A stretch of DNA of 60,205 bases from an uncultured Lachnospiraceae bacterium. Its GTDB lineage: Bacteria > Bacillota > Clostridia > Lachnospirales > Lachnospiraceae. The notes below the pieces were generated by a model. The model searched no databases. It was not told where the DNA came from and worked only from the letters and a program-made list of their open reading frames with translations. This document shows, in pieces, positions 44,237 to 54,237 of the stretch. The translations under genes were made by a program, and so were the position numbers. The DNA lies in contig CAMWXB010000016.1 of assembly GCA_947178125.1 (NCBI GenBank), positions 1-60,205 on the forward strand, read 5' to 3'. Every line of letters starts with the position of its first letter. Position 1 is the stretch's first letter.

Positions 44237-46348
44237 CTATTCAGCCTTTAAAATAACGACCGTCCGCGGCGGAATCCGGAGATTGCTGTTATGTTCAAGA
44301 TCCATAAAACGGTTCAGGTCCTGCCCGTCCTCATAATCGATGAACGTATTGACACACATCTTCCATCGCATACCGCCCGGAAGTTCCGGAAGCTGCATGT
44401 TCACCGGCTCCCAGTAAGCGTTCATGCCGTAAAAGACGATATCGTCCCTCGTATCGGCCTCATCCCTGCCGGCATACATGACACCGATGAGCCTGCTGTT
44501 ATAATCCGTCCTGTTATTCCACGGATATCCGTTATGGATGCTGATTTCAGGAATACCGCAGGATACCGGTCTCGTCGATTTTCTTAAAACGGCGTGCTGC
44601 TTTCTGAACGCTATCATATAACGGAAAAAGTCATGTATCTCCCGATACTCTTCCAGGCGGTTCCAGTCCAGCCAGGAGATGATATTATCCTGACAGTAGG
44701 CATTGTTATTTCCGAACTGCGTATTGCAGAACTCGTCCCCGGCGTAGAACATCGCCGGGCCTCTGCTGCACATCAGCGTTGCAAAAGCGTTTTTCACCAT
44801 ACGCCGCCGCAGCTGCTCTATCTGCGGGTCATCCGTCGCGCCTTCCGCTCCGCAGTTCCAGCTGTTGCCATTATTGTCTCCGTCCGTATTGTTCCAGCCG
44901 TTCTTCTCATTGTGCTTTACATTGTAAGAATACAGATCATATAACGTAAAACCGTCATGACAGGTCAGGAAATTAACGGAAGCATCCGCTCCCCGTGTTG
45001 CCGGGTCATACATATCGTTCGAACCAGTGATTCTTGTAACAGCAGTTCCTGCCATCCCAGCATCTCCCTTGAGAAAGCGTCTCATATCATCACGGTATCT
45101 GCCGTTCCATTCGGACCACCTGCTGAACGCCGGGAAATTTCCGACTTGATACAGACCGCCTGCATCCCATGCCTCCGCGATCAGCTTGACCTTTCCAAGA
45201 ATGGCATCACAGGCGATTTCATGCAGAATCGGCGGTTCTGCCATCGGTGCACCGTTCCAGTCTCTGGACAAAATAGAAGCAAGATCGAACCGGAAACCAT
45301 CCACCCGGTATTCCGTCACCCAGAAGCGCAGACAGTCGAGGATAAAACGTCTTGTAATCGGATGGTTGCAGCTTAAAACATTTCCACACCCGCTAAAATT
45401 GTAATAATGTCCGCCAGGCGTCAGAATATAATAAATGTTATTATCGATTCCTTTAAACGAAAAACATGGACCGTCCTCGTTCCCTTCCGCCGTATGATTG
45501 AATACAACATCCAGAATGACCTCTATTCCATTTTCTTTCAGTTCATAAATAAGCCGTTTCAACTCTTCCCCTTCATGGTTGTGCTCAACGACTGAACTGT
45601 AGCTCGTATTAGGAGCAAAGAAACAGACCGTATTATACCCCCAGTAGTTATAGAGCTGTTCCCCGTCAACGACCCGTGCGCTCTCCATCTCATCAAATTC
45701 AAAGACCGGCATCAGTTCCACCGCATTAATGCCCAGGTCTTTCAGATAAGGGATTTTCTGCCGCAGTCCTTCATAGGTTCCCTTCGCCGATACGCCGGAA
45801 GATTCATCCTTCGTATAACCTCTCACATGAAGTTCATAGATGACCAGGTCTTCCATCGGCAGTTCCAGCTGCTTGACATTGCCCCAGTCGAAATTATTTT
45901 CTACGACTCTGGCATGATACACGAATCCCGCATCGCTCTCCGGCCGGTCTCCCCATTCCTTCTGCCCCGTTACGGCTCTCGCATAGGGGTCCAGCAGAAT
46001 ATTATTTTTATCAAAAAGCAGTCCCTTCTCTTTATCATAAGGACCGTCCAGCTGAAAAGCATATTCAAATTCTTCGATTTTCAGATCGAATACAAGCATC
46101 GAATAGGTATTTCCGATATGGTAAGCTTCCGGAAACTTCAGCCTCGCATAAGGCTCCTTCTCCCGCGGCCGGAACAACAGCAGTGTACAGCTCGTCGCTC
46201 CCGAAGAATGAATCGTAAAACTGACGCCGTTCGGCGCCGCCGCCGCACCATCCCTGTTGTAATATCCCGGACGTACTTTAAATCCGTCAATTGTGTCAAG
46301 CGGCTGCAGCTTCACCCCTCGCTGCGGCCCAATTTTTTTCGTATTCAC
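44237..46348 (-). CDS. glgX: Glycogen debranching enzyme / isoamylase-type GH13
   Basis: About 703 aa. An N-terminal CBM48-like domain (GATSCTLLLFRPREKEPYAR) precedes a GH13 barrel with the conserved regions EVILDVVFNHTAEGN, GFRFDLASIL (nucleophile D), AEAWDAGG (acid/base E) and TCHDGFTLYDL. It removes alpha-1,6 branches from glycogen or limit dextrins. The start is most likely GTG at 46348, with GGAGGGAG 7 bp upstream; the ATG at 46375 has none. It follows the receiver-synthetase gene by about 50 bp and seems to be the last gene of the signalling operon. Confidence 0.93.
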   Translation of the reverse strand: MNTKKIGPQRGVKLQPLDTIDGFKVRPGYYNRDGAAAAPNGVSFTIHSSGATSCTLLLFRPREKEPYARLKFPEAYHIGNTYSMLVFDLKIEEFEYAFQLDGPYDKEKGLLFDKNNILLDPYARAVTGQKEWGDRPESDAGFVYHARVVENNFDWGNVKQLELPMEDLVIYELHVRGYTKDESSGVSAKGTYEGLRQKIPYLKDLGINAVELMPVFEFDEMESARVVDGEQLYNYWGYNTVCFFAPNTSYSSVVEHNHEGEELKRLIYELKENGIEVILDVVFNHTAEGNEDGPCFSFKGIDNNIYYILTPGGHYYNFSGCGNVLSCNHPITRRFILDCLRFWVTEYRVDGFRFDLASILSRDWNGAPMAEPPILHEIACDAILGKVKLIAEAWDAGGLYQVGNFPAFSRWSEWNGRYRDDMRRFLKGDAGMAGTAVTRITGSNDMYDPATRGADASVNFLTCHDGFTLYDLYSYNVKHNEKNGWNNTDGDNNGNSWNCGAEGATDDPQIEQLRRRMVKNAFATLMCSRGPAMFYAGDEFCNTQFGNNNAYCQDNIISWLDWNRLEEYREIHDFFRYMIAFRKQHAVLRKSTRPVSCGIPEISIHNGYPWNNRTDYNSRLIGVMYAGRDEADTRDDIVFYGMNAYWEPVNMQLPELPGGMRWKMCVNTFIDYEDGQDLNRFMDLEHNSNLRIPPRTVVILKAE

Positions 46349-46396
46349 TTTTTTTCTCCCTCCAAAAAATATCATTCTGTCCTCATGCCTTTCTTT

Positions 46397-47470
46397 TCAG
46401 CCTGAATTTCCGTCAATCTTATTGCGGATATCCTGCATCTGATAATCCAGAACTTCTATGGAGTCCGCACAGACTTTCAGCTGTTCAACGATTTCTTCCG
46501 CACTATCCACGCTTCGTTTATATTTCAGTTTATGTTCCAGACTCGCCCAGAAATCCATCGCGATCGTACGAAACTGCACTTCCACCTTCATGTCCTTTTT
46601 TTCATTAGACAAAAAGATGGGAATACTGATGATCAAATGAAGGCTCCGGTAGCCATTGGATTTAGGGCACTTGATATAATCTTTTTCTTTTAACAGAATA
46701 ATGTCATCCTGCCTGAGCAGAAGCTTTGCCAGACGGTAAATATCGTCCGGAAAAGAACAAATGACCCGGATTCCCGCCACATCCGCCAGCTTATCTTCTA
46801 TATTTTCCAGCGTGACCGGATAACCTTTCCGTCTCAGTTTCTCATAGATGCTCTCCGATGTTTTCAGCCTGCTCTTAATGGACTCGAACGGGTTCCTCTT
46901 ATATTTCCTGGAAAAATCCTCGTTCAGTACTTTCAGCTTCGTCTCCACCTCCATGATGGCACACCGATACTGCATCATCAACGTATGAAAGGACTCCGCC
47001 TCTTTTAGCTGTTCGGCCTGCCTCCGAATGATGCGGGACTGTTCCTCAAGCGCCTCCGTCTGCCGCTCCACTTCCTGCTCCAGCTGATTCTTATAAGTAA
47101 ACAGCTCCACCGCATTCTTTACCCGGTTCTTTACAATGGATGCCTCAAATGGCTTATGGATAAAATCAGAAATCCCCATTTGAAAACACTGATTTTCCAC
47201 ATCGACGGCTTTCTCGCCGCTGATGACAAGCACCGGAATCTTTTTCAACCAGCCGTTCTTTCTGATTTCCTCAATAACTGCAAAACCATCCATTTTGGGC
47301 ATCTGCAGATCCAACAGCAGCGCCGCTGTTTCCTTCTGATATTCCCACAGCCAGCGTACCGCTTCCTCTCCGTTTTCCGCCATTTCTATCACATATTCAT
47401 CTTCAAGCATATTGCGCAGCACTTCGCGGTTTACTTCCGCGTCATCCACGACCAAAATCCTGCTCCGCAT
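46397..47470 (-). CDS. Receiver domain fused to a RelA/SpoT-type (p)ppGpp synthetase
   Basis: 357 aa from the ATG at 47470 (GGGGG 6 bp upstream). Residues 1-120 are a receiver: ILVVDDAEVNRE, phospho-acceptor D54 in LLLDLQMPKMDG, K106 in IHKPF. Residues about 122-165 form a Glu/Gln-rich coiled coil. Residues about 170-330 match the small alarmone synthetase fold (RelA_SpoT): KLADVAGIRVICSF, SNGYRSLHLIIS (273-278), MKVEVQFRTIAMDFWASLEH and HKLKYK. The synthetase residues look intact and no HD hydrolase domain is present. Expected activity is GTP or GDP pyrophosphorylation, controlled by phosphorylation of D54. That control is inference. It lies directly after the kinase-DegV gene. Confidence 0.9.
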   Translation of the reverse strand: MRSRILVVDDAEVNREVLRNMLEDEYVIEMAENGEEAVRWLWEYQKETAALLLDLQMPKMDGFAVIEEIRKNGWLKKIPVLVISGEKAVDVENQCFQMGISDFIHKPFEASIVKNRVKNAVELFTYKNQLEQEVERQTEALEEQSRIIRRQAEQLKEAESFHTLMMQYRCAIMEVETKLKVLNEDFSRKYKRNPFESIKSRLKTSESIYEKLRRKGYPVTLENIEDKLADVAGIRVICSFPDDIYRLAKLLLRQDDIILLKEKDYIKCPKSNGYRSLHLIISIPIFLSNEKKDMKVEVQFRTIAMDFWASLEHKLKYKRSVDSAEEIVEQLKVCADSIEVLDYQMQDIRNKIDGNSG

Positions 47471-47553
47471 AAGAATCCCCCATTTTTCCTTTGTACACAA
47501 TACCAATGCTATTTTAGCATAAACCCTTGCCGGATACCATCCCAAAACAAAGT

Positions 47554-50244
47554 TTATTCTTTCTCTTTCTTCCGAACGAACATCAGTCCGAAAACACCTA
47601 CACCGCAGTTACTGGATACCGTAGCGGAGGCTTTTTGCAGAATGATCCTGTTGAACTTCACATATTTTTCCACTTCTTCCAGGATTTCATTCAGCTGCTG
47701 TACCGTACAGCCCGCATAAGTCAAAAAAGCGATACGGGTATCAATCTGCTGTGGATGATGCAGAATCTGCTTCACATACTTACGCCGCACATGCTGCATA
47801 TTTCCCGTTTCTATCCGCCAGAGTCCCAGTTTGTTCTGGCTCATATGGAGCACCGGATGAAGATTGAGTCCTGTACATACTTTATGGACAACGCCGCTCA
47901 CCTTCCCGTTCCGATATAACGCCGCCGTGCTCGGCACGAGGAAATTGGAACATACATTCTCTTTGAACTGTTCCAATGCCTTGCAGATTTCCGACACACT
48001 CTTTCCCGCTTCCGCCAGAACCGCCGCATACAGCACCATGAGACCATGCCCGCTGCTGATATGATTGGAATCCACGATCGTAACATTATCAAAACTACGG
48101 CTTGCCTGCATCGCGTTCGGATAGGCGCCGCTCAGCGCTGTCGTTGCCGTAATATGAATCACCTGTTCCGCTTTCTGCAGTTCATCCGCAAAGAAATACT
48201 CGTAGGCTGAAGGCTCCGCCGTCGAAGAATGCGCATGATTATCTCCCTGCTGCAGATAAGAAAGCAGACCGTCGGATGAGACTTCAAAAAGATCACAGAA
48301 CCGGCCTTCCTTCGTATGGACGTAACAATACATCAGACGAATCTGGTATTTTTCAAGCAAATCTCTGGGCAGGTCACAAATGCAATCCGCCGTAACGGCA
48401 ATCCTGCGTTTCTTAACGCTGACGACCTGATTGACCCTGCCATCCTCTTTTGCATTCTCCTTCTCTTCCTCTGCGGTATATTCAATCAGTTCAGACGGCA
48501 GATATTTTAACAGACTGGCTTCTAAAAGCGCTGAGTTGATGGGCTTGGCCAGATAACCGTCAAAACCCATATCCTGATAGACCTGCTCCGCATTCGTCAT
48601 GACATTGGCAGTCAGCGCAACAATGGGCGTTTTCTGGCAGTAGCCTTTGCTCTGTGCGCGAACGGCCTTCATCGTCTCTTCGCCGTCCATATCCGGCATC
48701 ATATGATCCATCAGAATAACATGATAAGGACCTTCCGCCGTTTTCCGCAGACATTCCTTTCCGCTCTCCACCGTTTCTACCTGAACTTTGGTTCCCCGCA
48801 GCAGTTTAACGGCTACCATACGGTTCATATCGTTATCATCCACAACGAGTACTCTGGCATCCGGCGCCATAAAACTCTGTTTATATCTTGCACGCCGGTT
48901 CAGCTGCTTCTGGGCTGCAAAGTTAATGACCCCGATTGGCCGCACATTGACGATTTTCTGCTTTACTTCAACCGTAAAAACTGACCCTTTATGATAGACG
49001 CTGTCAACGGAAATCTTTCCGCCCATCATCTCGATCAGCTGCTTTGAAATATTCAGGCCAAGTCCCGTCCCCTCAATGTTCCGGTTATCCCGTTCATCCA
49101 TACGCCTGAAAGAACTAAAAAGGCTGTCGAGATTTTCTTTTCGGATTCCCATACCCGTATCTTCTACGGAAATGCGCAGCAGAATTTCATCCGCCGCAAC
49201 GCGCTCTCCCTTGGCGGATAGTGTAACCGACCCCGTCTCCGTATATTTTACGGCGTTGGTGAGCATATTGGTAACGACCTGTTTGAGCCGCACTTCATCT
49301 CCGAAAAGCATGGATGGGATTTCGGGGTCAATATCCACTTTAAACTCCAGTTCTTTCTGATGCGCCCGAATCCAGATCAGATTGACCAGATCGCTGAACA
49401 TGGCGCTGATCTCATATTGGGCCGGCACGATCTCCATCTTTCCCGATTCCAGTTTGGACAAATCCAGAATATCATTGATGATCGTCAGGAGCATCTTGCT
49501 CGCATTCTGAATATTGATCGCATTCTCTGCAATTTCATCTGAAATATCTTCCCGCAGAATCATCTCGTTCAAACCGATGATCGTATTGATCGGCGTTCTG
49601 ATCTCGTGGCTCATATTGGCAAAAAAGGCATCCTTGGAATGGGCGATCTGCTCAATCTCTTCCTTCTGCTGCTCCGCCAGCTTCCGCTCCTTATCATACG
49701 TCATCGTCTGTACCTTCAGCAAAATGCCGATGAAACAGCTGACGATAATGATCGTCACATAAGAATCTGCAAAACTGTAAAAACGGCTGGCCGGCACGGA
49801 TATAAAATCCGGAAATTGATAGGAAACAAAATATGTCGCCAGAAAAGAAACTACGGATAAGAAAAAAGCGATAAAGAAATCTTTTCCGGTGAACATCAGA
49901 AAAATATATACCAGTTCCAGTACGAACCAGACTGGAGTGCCGCTTTCCATGCCGCCGCTCATAAGAAAGACTGCTGGAAACAAGGCAATATTGAAAACAA
50001 TGATCAAAAGCCAGGAAGCTTCTTTGGTCTTCCTGCGCTCCACTGCGAGCCAGAGGGCCAGACCGGATACGGCACACATCAGGATGAACGCAATCAGCAC
50101 ATCAGGAGCGGCTCCGAGCATGACCGCTCCCATACCGATAATAGAAGCCGCAAATGCTAACAGCAGAACAAGCCGGACAATACGCTCCCTGAATTCCAGC
50201 CTGCCATCCAGCACATTCTGCAAAAATGTATGAATCCGTTTCAT
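47554..50244 (-). CDS. Hybrid histidine kinase-receiver fused to a DegV (fatty-acid-binding) domain
   Basis: 896 aa (numbers below from the longer 899-aa frame). Six or so membrane helices fill 25-185. HisKA has H216 in NMSHEIRTPINTIIG; the ATPase domain has NMLTNAVKYTE, EDTGMGI and GTGLGL. A receiver starts near 466 (VLVVDDNDMNR) with D516 in VILMDHMMPDMDG. Residues about 617-896 are a full DegV/EDD domain: IAVTADCICDLP, HSSTAEPSAYEYFF, ITATTALSGAYPNA, IVDSNHISSGHG and the closing NCGVGVFGLMF. DegV proteins bind fatty acids (FakB class) for the FakA kinase. Fusion to a kinase suggests lipid sensing or lipid-dependent output. GGGGG lies 8 bp before the ATG at 50244. Confidence 0.92.
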   Translation of the reverse strand: MKRIHTFLQNVLDGRLEFRERIVRLVLLLAFAASIIGMGAVMLGAAPDVLIAFILMCAVSGLALWLAVERRKTKEASWLLIIVFNIALFPAVFLMSGGMESGTPVWFVLELVYIFLMFTGKDFFIAFFLSVVSFLATYFVSYQFPDFISVPASRFYSFADSYVTIIIVSCFIGILLKVQTMTYDKERKLAEQQKEEIEQIAHSKDAFFANMSHEIRTPINTIIGLNEMILREDISDEIAENAINIQNASKMLLTIINDILDLSKLESGKMEIVPAQYEISAMFSDLVNLIWIRAHQKELEFKVDIDPEIPSMLFGDEVRLKQVVTNMLTNAVKYTETGSVTLSAKGERVAADEILLRISVEDTGMGIRKENLDSLFSSFRRMDERDNRNIEGTGLGLNISKQLIEMMGGKISVDSVYHKGSVFTVEVKQKIVNVRPIGVINFAAQKQLNRRARYKQSFMAPDARVLVVDDNDMNRMVAVKLLRGTKVQVETVESGKECLRKTAEGPYHVILMDHMMPDMDGEETMKAVRAQSKGYCQKTPIVALTANVMTNAEQVYQDMGFDGYLAKPINSALLEASLLKYLPSELIEYTAEEEKENAKEDGRVNQVVSVKKRRIAVTADCICDLPRDLLEKYQIRLMYCYVHTKEGRFCDLFEVSSDGLLSYLQQGDNHAHSSTAEPSAYEYFFADELQKAEQVIHITATTALSGAYPNAMQASRSFDNVTIVDSNHISSGHGLMVLYAAVLAEAGKSVSEICKALEQFKENVCSNFLVPSTAALYRNGKVSGVVHKVCTGLNLHPVLHMSQNKLGLWRIETGNMQHVRRKYVKQILHHPQQIDTRIAFLTYAGCTVQQLNEILEEVEKYVKFNRIILQKASATVSSNCGVGVFGLMFVRKKEKE

Positions 50245-50271
50245 AATGACCACCCCCAGCCTTTCCGCCCA

Positions 50272-53091
50272 TTACCACATATTTTCCGCATCGTTTTCCC
50301 AACTGTCCAGAATACCGACTGCACCGGGGAAATCGAACTCATCTGCTTTCTCCCGGATGTCCTCCGCCAGCTTTGACAGTTCTGCTGCCCCGCACCGGCT
50401 ACTTCCAAGCTGCTCCAGGAGCTCCGGAAGTCCTTCATTCTCGAAACTGTCCAGTTTTTCCCGAATCTGCATAAGCTGCTCTTTCAGGGACTGTTCCGAG
50501 ATTTCCTGCATCTCGTGTTCCTGCTCTTCCTGCCGTATAAAATCACTCTCTCCGAGCACCCGGAGAAGCAGATCATATTTTTCCAGCATTTCCTTATGAT
50601 GCGCTCTGATATATTCGATGCGTTCCTCTTTTCCTGCCATTTCCAGCTGCAGCGCAAGTTCTGACAGTTCATTGGCCCCGATTCCCTTGGAATTGCTCTT
50701 CAACGCATGCACCGTAATGACATAATTTTTCCAGTCCTGCTCTCCATAGAGTTGTTCCAGCTGACGGCTGCGTTTGAGTCCTTCTTTATAGTAGATGCCG
50801 ATAATTTCACGAAAGCCTTCTTTATCACCGCAATAAGCAATTCCCTGTCCGATATTGATACCGGCTCTGCTCAGATCAGTCAGCGCTTCTTCGTCCGATT
50901 TCCCGTAAAGAACGGGCGATGCCAAAAAGTCCGTTCGTTCCTCCGCCGATAATGTGTTATCTGTCTGCACATTGATCCTCTCCTGCCTGTCGGATATCGT
51001 TCCGTCCAAATCCTTTTCTTCGATACCGATCTGCTTCTGTTCCGGAATATAGCGGCGCAGCATACGTTCCAGAACGCTCAGTTCGATGGGTTTGGCAATA
51101 AAATCGTTAAAGCCCTCCTCCATGAACATCTCTCTCGCACCGCCGATTGCATTGGCGGTAAAGGCGATCACATTAAGCGACTGAAAATAGGTACCGGGCT
51201 TTTTCCGGATTTTATGCAGCGTCTCCACACCATCCATCTCCGGCATCATATGGTCAAGAAATACGCAGTCGTATTCCATCGTATCCAGTTTGCGAAGAGC
51301 CTCATCGCCGCTGATGGCCGTCGAGACTTTAATCTGGTAAGGCAGCAGAAGCCTTGCCATGACTTTCAGGTTCATCGCGTTGTCATCCACAACGAGGACC
51401 TTTGCATCCGGTGCAATAAAGCGTCGCTTCGCATCAATATCCAGCTCGCTGTTCTGCAGTATTTTCTGTCCATTGAATACCGCAGCGATGGACAATACGG
51501 TAAAAGGCTTATAAATACGAAGCATATTACTCCCCACCTGTGTTTCCTGTCCATATTCGAGTATCAGGACGACCGTGATATTTTTTGCGATTTTTTCAAA
51601 AAAGGCTTTATCCTCACCGTATTCTTCCCAGCTGATAAAAATATGGGAATAATTCTCATGCTCGATACGACGCTTCAGTTCGGGAAGATTCCGGCATATC
51701 CGGAACATAATACCGAACTGCTCTGCCATATGGCGGATAGACTTCTCATACCCTTCCCGCACAACGGAGAAATTGTATTTATCCATATTGATATAACAGG
51801 CTGCGAACAGATTCCCTTTGTTTCTGACGGATACAATCGGCGTTTCATCCAGTACTTTCTGCGGAACTGTGAATATAAATTCCGTTCCGACACCGGGCTT
51901 GCTGTCCACCGTAATAAAACCACCCATGCGCTGAACAAGAGCCTGTGCGATGGAAAGGCCGAGTCCGATTCCCCCTTCTTCCTTATTGCGCTTGGAATCA
52001 AGCTGTCCATAACTCGTAAAGATTCTTTCAATCTCGCCCTGGTCCATGCCGATTCCCGAATCCCGGATGCTGACTATCAGATTAATGCCATATTCTTCTT
52101 TTCTGGATTTAATCCGGAGAACGACACCACCCTCCTTTGTAAACTTCATCGCATTTTCCAGCAGATTCACAACGATACGCCGCAGCTTCTGCTCATCGCC
52201 GACCAGGCTGCTCGGCAGATCGGCATCGCAGTCTACGATCAGCTCCAAATGCTTTCCGTTCTCAAAAGTCTGGGCCATATTGATGATGTCCGCAATGGTT
52301 GACGTGATATTATAACATTCTTCCACCAGTTCCATCTTACCGCTCTCCAACTCTGAAAAATCCAGAATGTTGCTGACCGTCGCGAGCAGATTTCGCCCTG
52401 CAGTCTGGATATCGATGATATCCCGCCTAACATCCACGGGAAGATTTTCCTGCAGAAGCGCCTCGCTCATACCGCAGACCGCATTGATCGGCGTACGGAT
52501 TTCATGCGAAATATTGACCATAAAATCATCTTTGCTCTTCTCCACGATCTCCAGCTCATGAATATTCTCCATCAGCTGCTCGCTCGTCACTTTCCTGATG
52601 CGTATGGTAATCCACACTACTAAAGAAATCACATAAGCCGCCGCAATATGCAGGACGAGCCTGAGTATATCATTGGCCGCCTCAAAGGAATATGTATGTA
52701 AAATAAAAACATGATAAAGACACAGAATCGTTGTAAAAAAAACACCCATATAGACAATTTCCGCAATACAGAAAATGCTGAGCAGTACAATGAGCGCCAT
52801 CATCGTAGAAAGCATAGACGTGAAAGAACTGGAATAAATGGCATATACAAAAAAATTGATCCAACACATGAGCGAAATAAATTTCGCGCGGTAAGCATAG
52901 TTCCGATATCCCTTTACACAGACAATCCAGCCTGCAATGACCGCAGCGGCAATCACTTCTTTGGCAAGAATGCTCCATTCTAACAAAAATGCTGAAACGG
53001 ACATGGCAAGGGAAAAAACTGTAAAAATGCCAAGAACAATCTTCTCCATCTTTTTATTCGTTTTTTCATTCCCAAATTGTTTCTCTTCCAA
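50272..53091 (-). CDS. Hybrid histidine kinase with receiver and HPt domains
   Basis: A 939-aa membrane kinase. About six N-terminal helices (for example LSTMMALIVLLSIFCIAEIVYM); HisKA with MVNISHEIRTPINAVCGM; ATPase domain with NLLENAMKFTKE, RDSGIGMD and GIGLGLSIAQ. A degenerate receiver-like stretch follows, then a true receiver (VLVVDDNAMNLK; CVFLDHMMPEMDG). A C-terminal HPt domain carries ITVHALKSNSKGIGA with the phospho-histidine. This is the only HPt in the operon, so it can pass phosphate between the receivers of the other proteins. It lies 20 bp after the HD-GYP gene and 27 bp before the kinase-DegV gene. Confidence 0.93.
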   Translation of the reverse strand: MEEKQFGNEKTNKKMEKIVLGIFTVFSLAMSVSAFLLEWSILAKEVIAAAVIAGWIVCVKGYRNYAYRAKFISLMCWINFFVYAIYSSSFTSMLSTMMALIVLLSIFCIAEIVYMGVFFTTILCLYHVFILHTYSFEAANDILRLVLHIAAAYVISLVVWITIRIRKVTSEQLMENIHELEIVEKSKDDFMVNISHEIRTPINAVCGMSEALLQENLPVDVRRDIIDIQTAGRNLLATVSNILDFSELESGKMELVEECYNITSTIADIINMAQTFENGKHLELIVDCDADLPSSLVGDEQKLRRIVVNLLENAMKFTKEGGVVLRIKSRKEEYGINLIVSIRDSGIGMDQGEIERIFTSYGQLDSKRNKEEGGIGLGLSIAQALVQRMGGFITVDSKPGVGTEFIFTVPQKVLDETPIVSVRNKGNLFAACYINMDKYNFSVVREGYEKSIRHMAEQFGIMFRICRNLPELKRRIEHENYSHIFISWEEYGEDKAFFEKIAKNITVVLILEYGQETQVGSNMLRIYKPFTVLSIAAVFNGQKILQNSELDIDAKRRFIAPDAKVLVVDDNAMNLKVMARLLLPYQIKVSTAISGDEALRKLDTMEYDCVFLDHMMPEMDGVETLHKIRKKPGTYFQSLNVIAFTANAIGGAREMFMEEGFNDFIAKPIELSVLERMLRRYIPEQKQIGIEEKDLDGTISDRQERINVQTDNTLSAEERTDFLASPVLYGKSDEEALTDLSRAGINIGQGIAYCGDKEGFREIIGIYYKEGLKRSRQLEQLYGEQDWKNYVITVHALKSNSKGIGANELSELALQLEMAGKEERIEYIRAHHKEMLEKYDLLLRVLGESDFIRQEEQEHEMQEISEQSLKEQLMQIREKLDSFENEGLPELLEQLGSSRCGAAELSKLAEDIREKADEFDFPGAVGILDSWENDAENMW

Positions 53092-53111
53092 AATAAATAA
53101 CCGCCCCTTCC

Positions 53112-54179
53112 CTATGCAATCCCAAGAACCTCTTTTAGCATCGGCAGCATTTCCATGAAAACATCGACGATGACCGGATCGAACTGTGTTCCTCTGCCCT
53201 CCGACATGATCTGCATGATCCGCTCAATAGGACGGATTGGCGGTTTATAGCATCGTTCTTCATACAGGGCATCGAAAACATCTGCTGCCGCCATAATGCG
53301 CGCCGCTAACGGGATACGGTCTCCTGCAAGTCCCGTAGGATATCCTGTTCCATCCCATCTCTCGTGATGATACAGCGCAATGTCCTCCACGATCCTGACA
53401 TAATGCTCATCCTCCACATCGCCGATGATCGTCTGAATAATCTTACGGCTGTATGTCGTATGCAGTTTCATCGCATCAAATTCTTCCGGTGTCAGCTTAC
53501 CCGGCTTCTGCAGAATCGCATCCGGCACTTTGATCTTCCCCACGTCATGAAGGGGCGCCGCTTTACAAAGGTCTTCTATATATTCCGGCGTCAGTTCTTC
53601 CAGAAAGAGCTTCCGCTTATATAGTTCATCCGCTATCATCCGCACATACATCTGCGTATTTTTCACATGTTTTCCAGTACTGCCGTCCCGGCTCTCGATC
53701 AGATTCGCCATACCGACGATAACGGAATCCTGAATCATGCTGATACGCCTTGTATTTTCAGTAAGCTTGTCCGCCTGCTCCTTTACCATTTTTTCCAGAT
53801 TGTGCCGGTATTGGTCGAGCTCGATCGTCTTGGCAACGCGGCTGAGCAGGATATCCGGTACAAAAGGTTTGGCGACAAAGTCCATCGCACCCATCCGGAA
53901 ACATTTGATTTCTGTCTCTGCCAGATTATCCGCCGTCAGAAAAATAACAGGAATCGATGCAGTCTCTTCTCTTGACCGAATCTTCTCCATCACCGCAAAA
54001 CCGTCCATATCCGGCATATTAATATCCAATAAGATCAGGTCCGGATGATTGTGCTCCAAATATTTCAAGGCCGCCTCCCCTGAATTGGAAGCCGCTATGC
54101 GGTACTGGGGCAAAAGGATTTTCTGCGCAAGCGCCAGATTGGTCTTGTCATCATCCACGACCAGAATAATATTTTTCAT
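53112..54179 (-). CDS. Receiver-HD-GYP response regulator, probable c-di-GMP phosphodiesterase
   Basis: About 355 aa. Receiver: IILVVDDDKTNLALAQ, phospho-acceptor in DLILLDINMPDMDG, lysine in FVAKPF. The HD-GYP domain follows a helical linker: LCKAAPLHDVGKIKVPDAIL (HD), then HHERWDGTGYPTGLAGDRIPL (GYP), both intact. Members degrade c-di-GMP, or c-GAMP in some lineages. The start could be ATG 54179 or ATG 54191; the leader contains the 35-bp repeat, whose GAAAGG acts as ribosome binding site. It is the first gene of the signalling operon. Confidence 0.93.
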   Translation of the reverse strand: MKNIILVVDDDKTNLALAQKILLPQYRIAASNSGEAALKYLEHNHPDLILLDINMPDMDGFAVMEKIRSREETASIPVIFLTADNLAETEIKCFRMGAMDFVAKPFVPDILLSRVAKTIELDQYRHNLEKMVKEQADKLTENTRRISMIQDSVIVGMANLIESRDGSTGKHVKNTQMYVRMIADELYKRKLFLEELTPEYIEDLCKAAPLHDVGKIKVPDAILQKPGKLTPEEFDAMKLHTTYSRKIIQTIIGDVEDEHYVRIVEDIALYHHERWDGTGYPTGLAGDRIPLAARIMAAADVFDALYEERCYKPPIRPIERIMQIMSEGRGTQFDPVIVDVFMEMLPMLKEVLGIA

Positions 54180-54182
54180 ACA

Positions 54183-54217
54183 AATAACCATGCCTTTCTC
54201 TCAACCTGCGATATTTG
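54183..54217. repeat. 35-bp dispersed repeat, copy B
   Basis: Matches 8891-8925 in 32 of 35 positions. Here it covers the ribosome binding region of the HD-GYP gene. Confidence 0.6.
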
Positions 54218-54237
54218 TTTTCCCTGATAATAATTAT

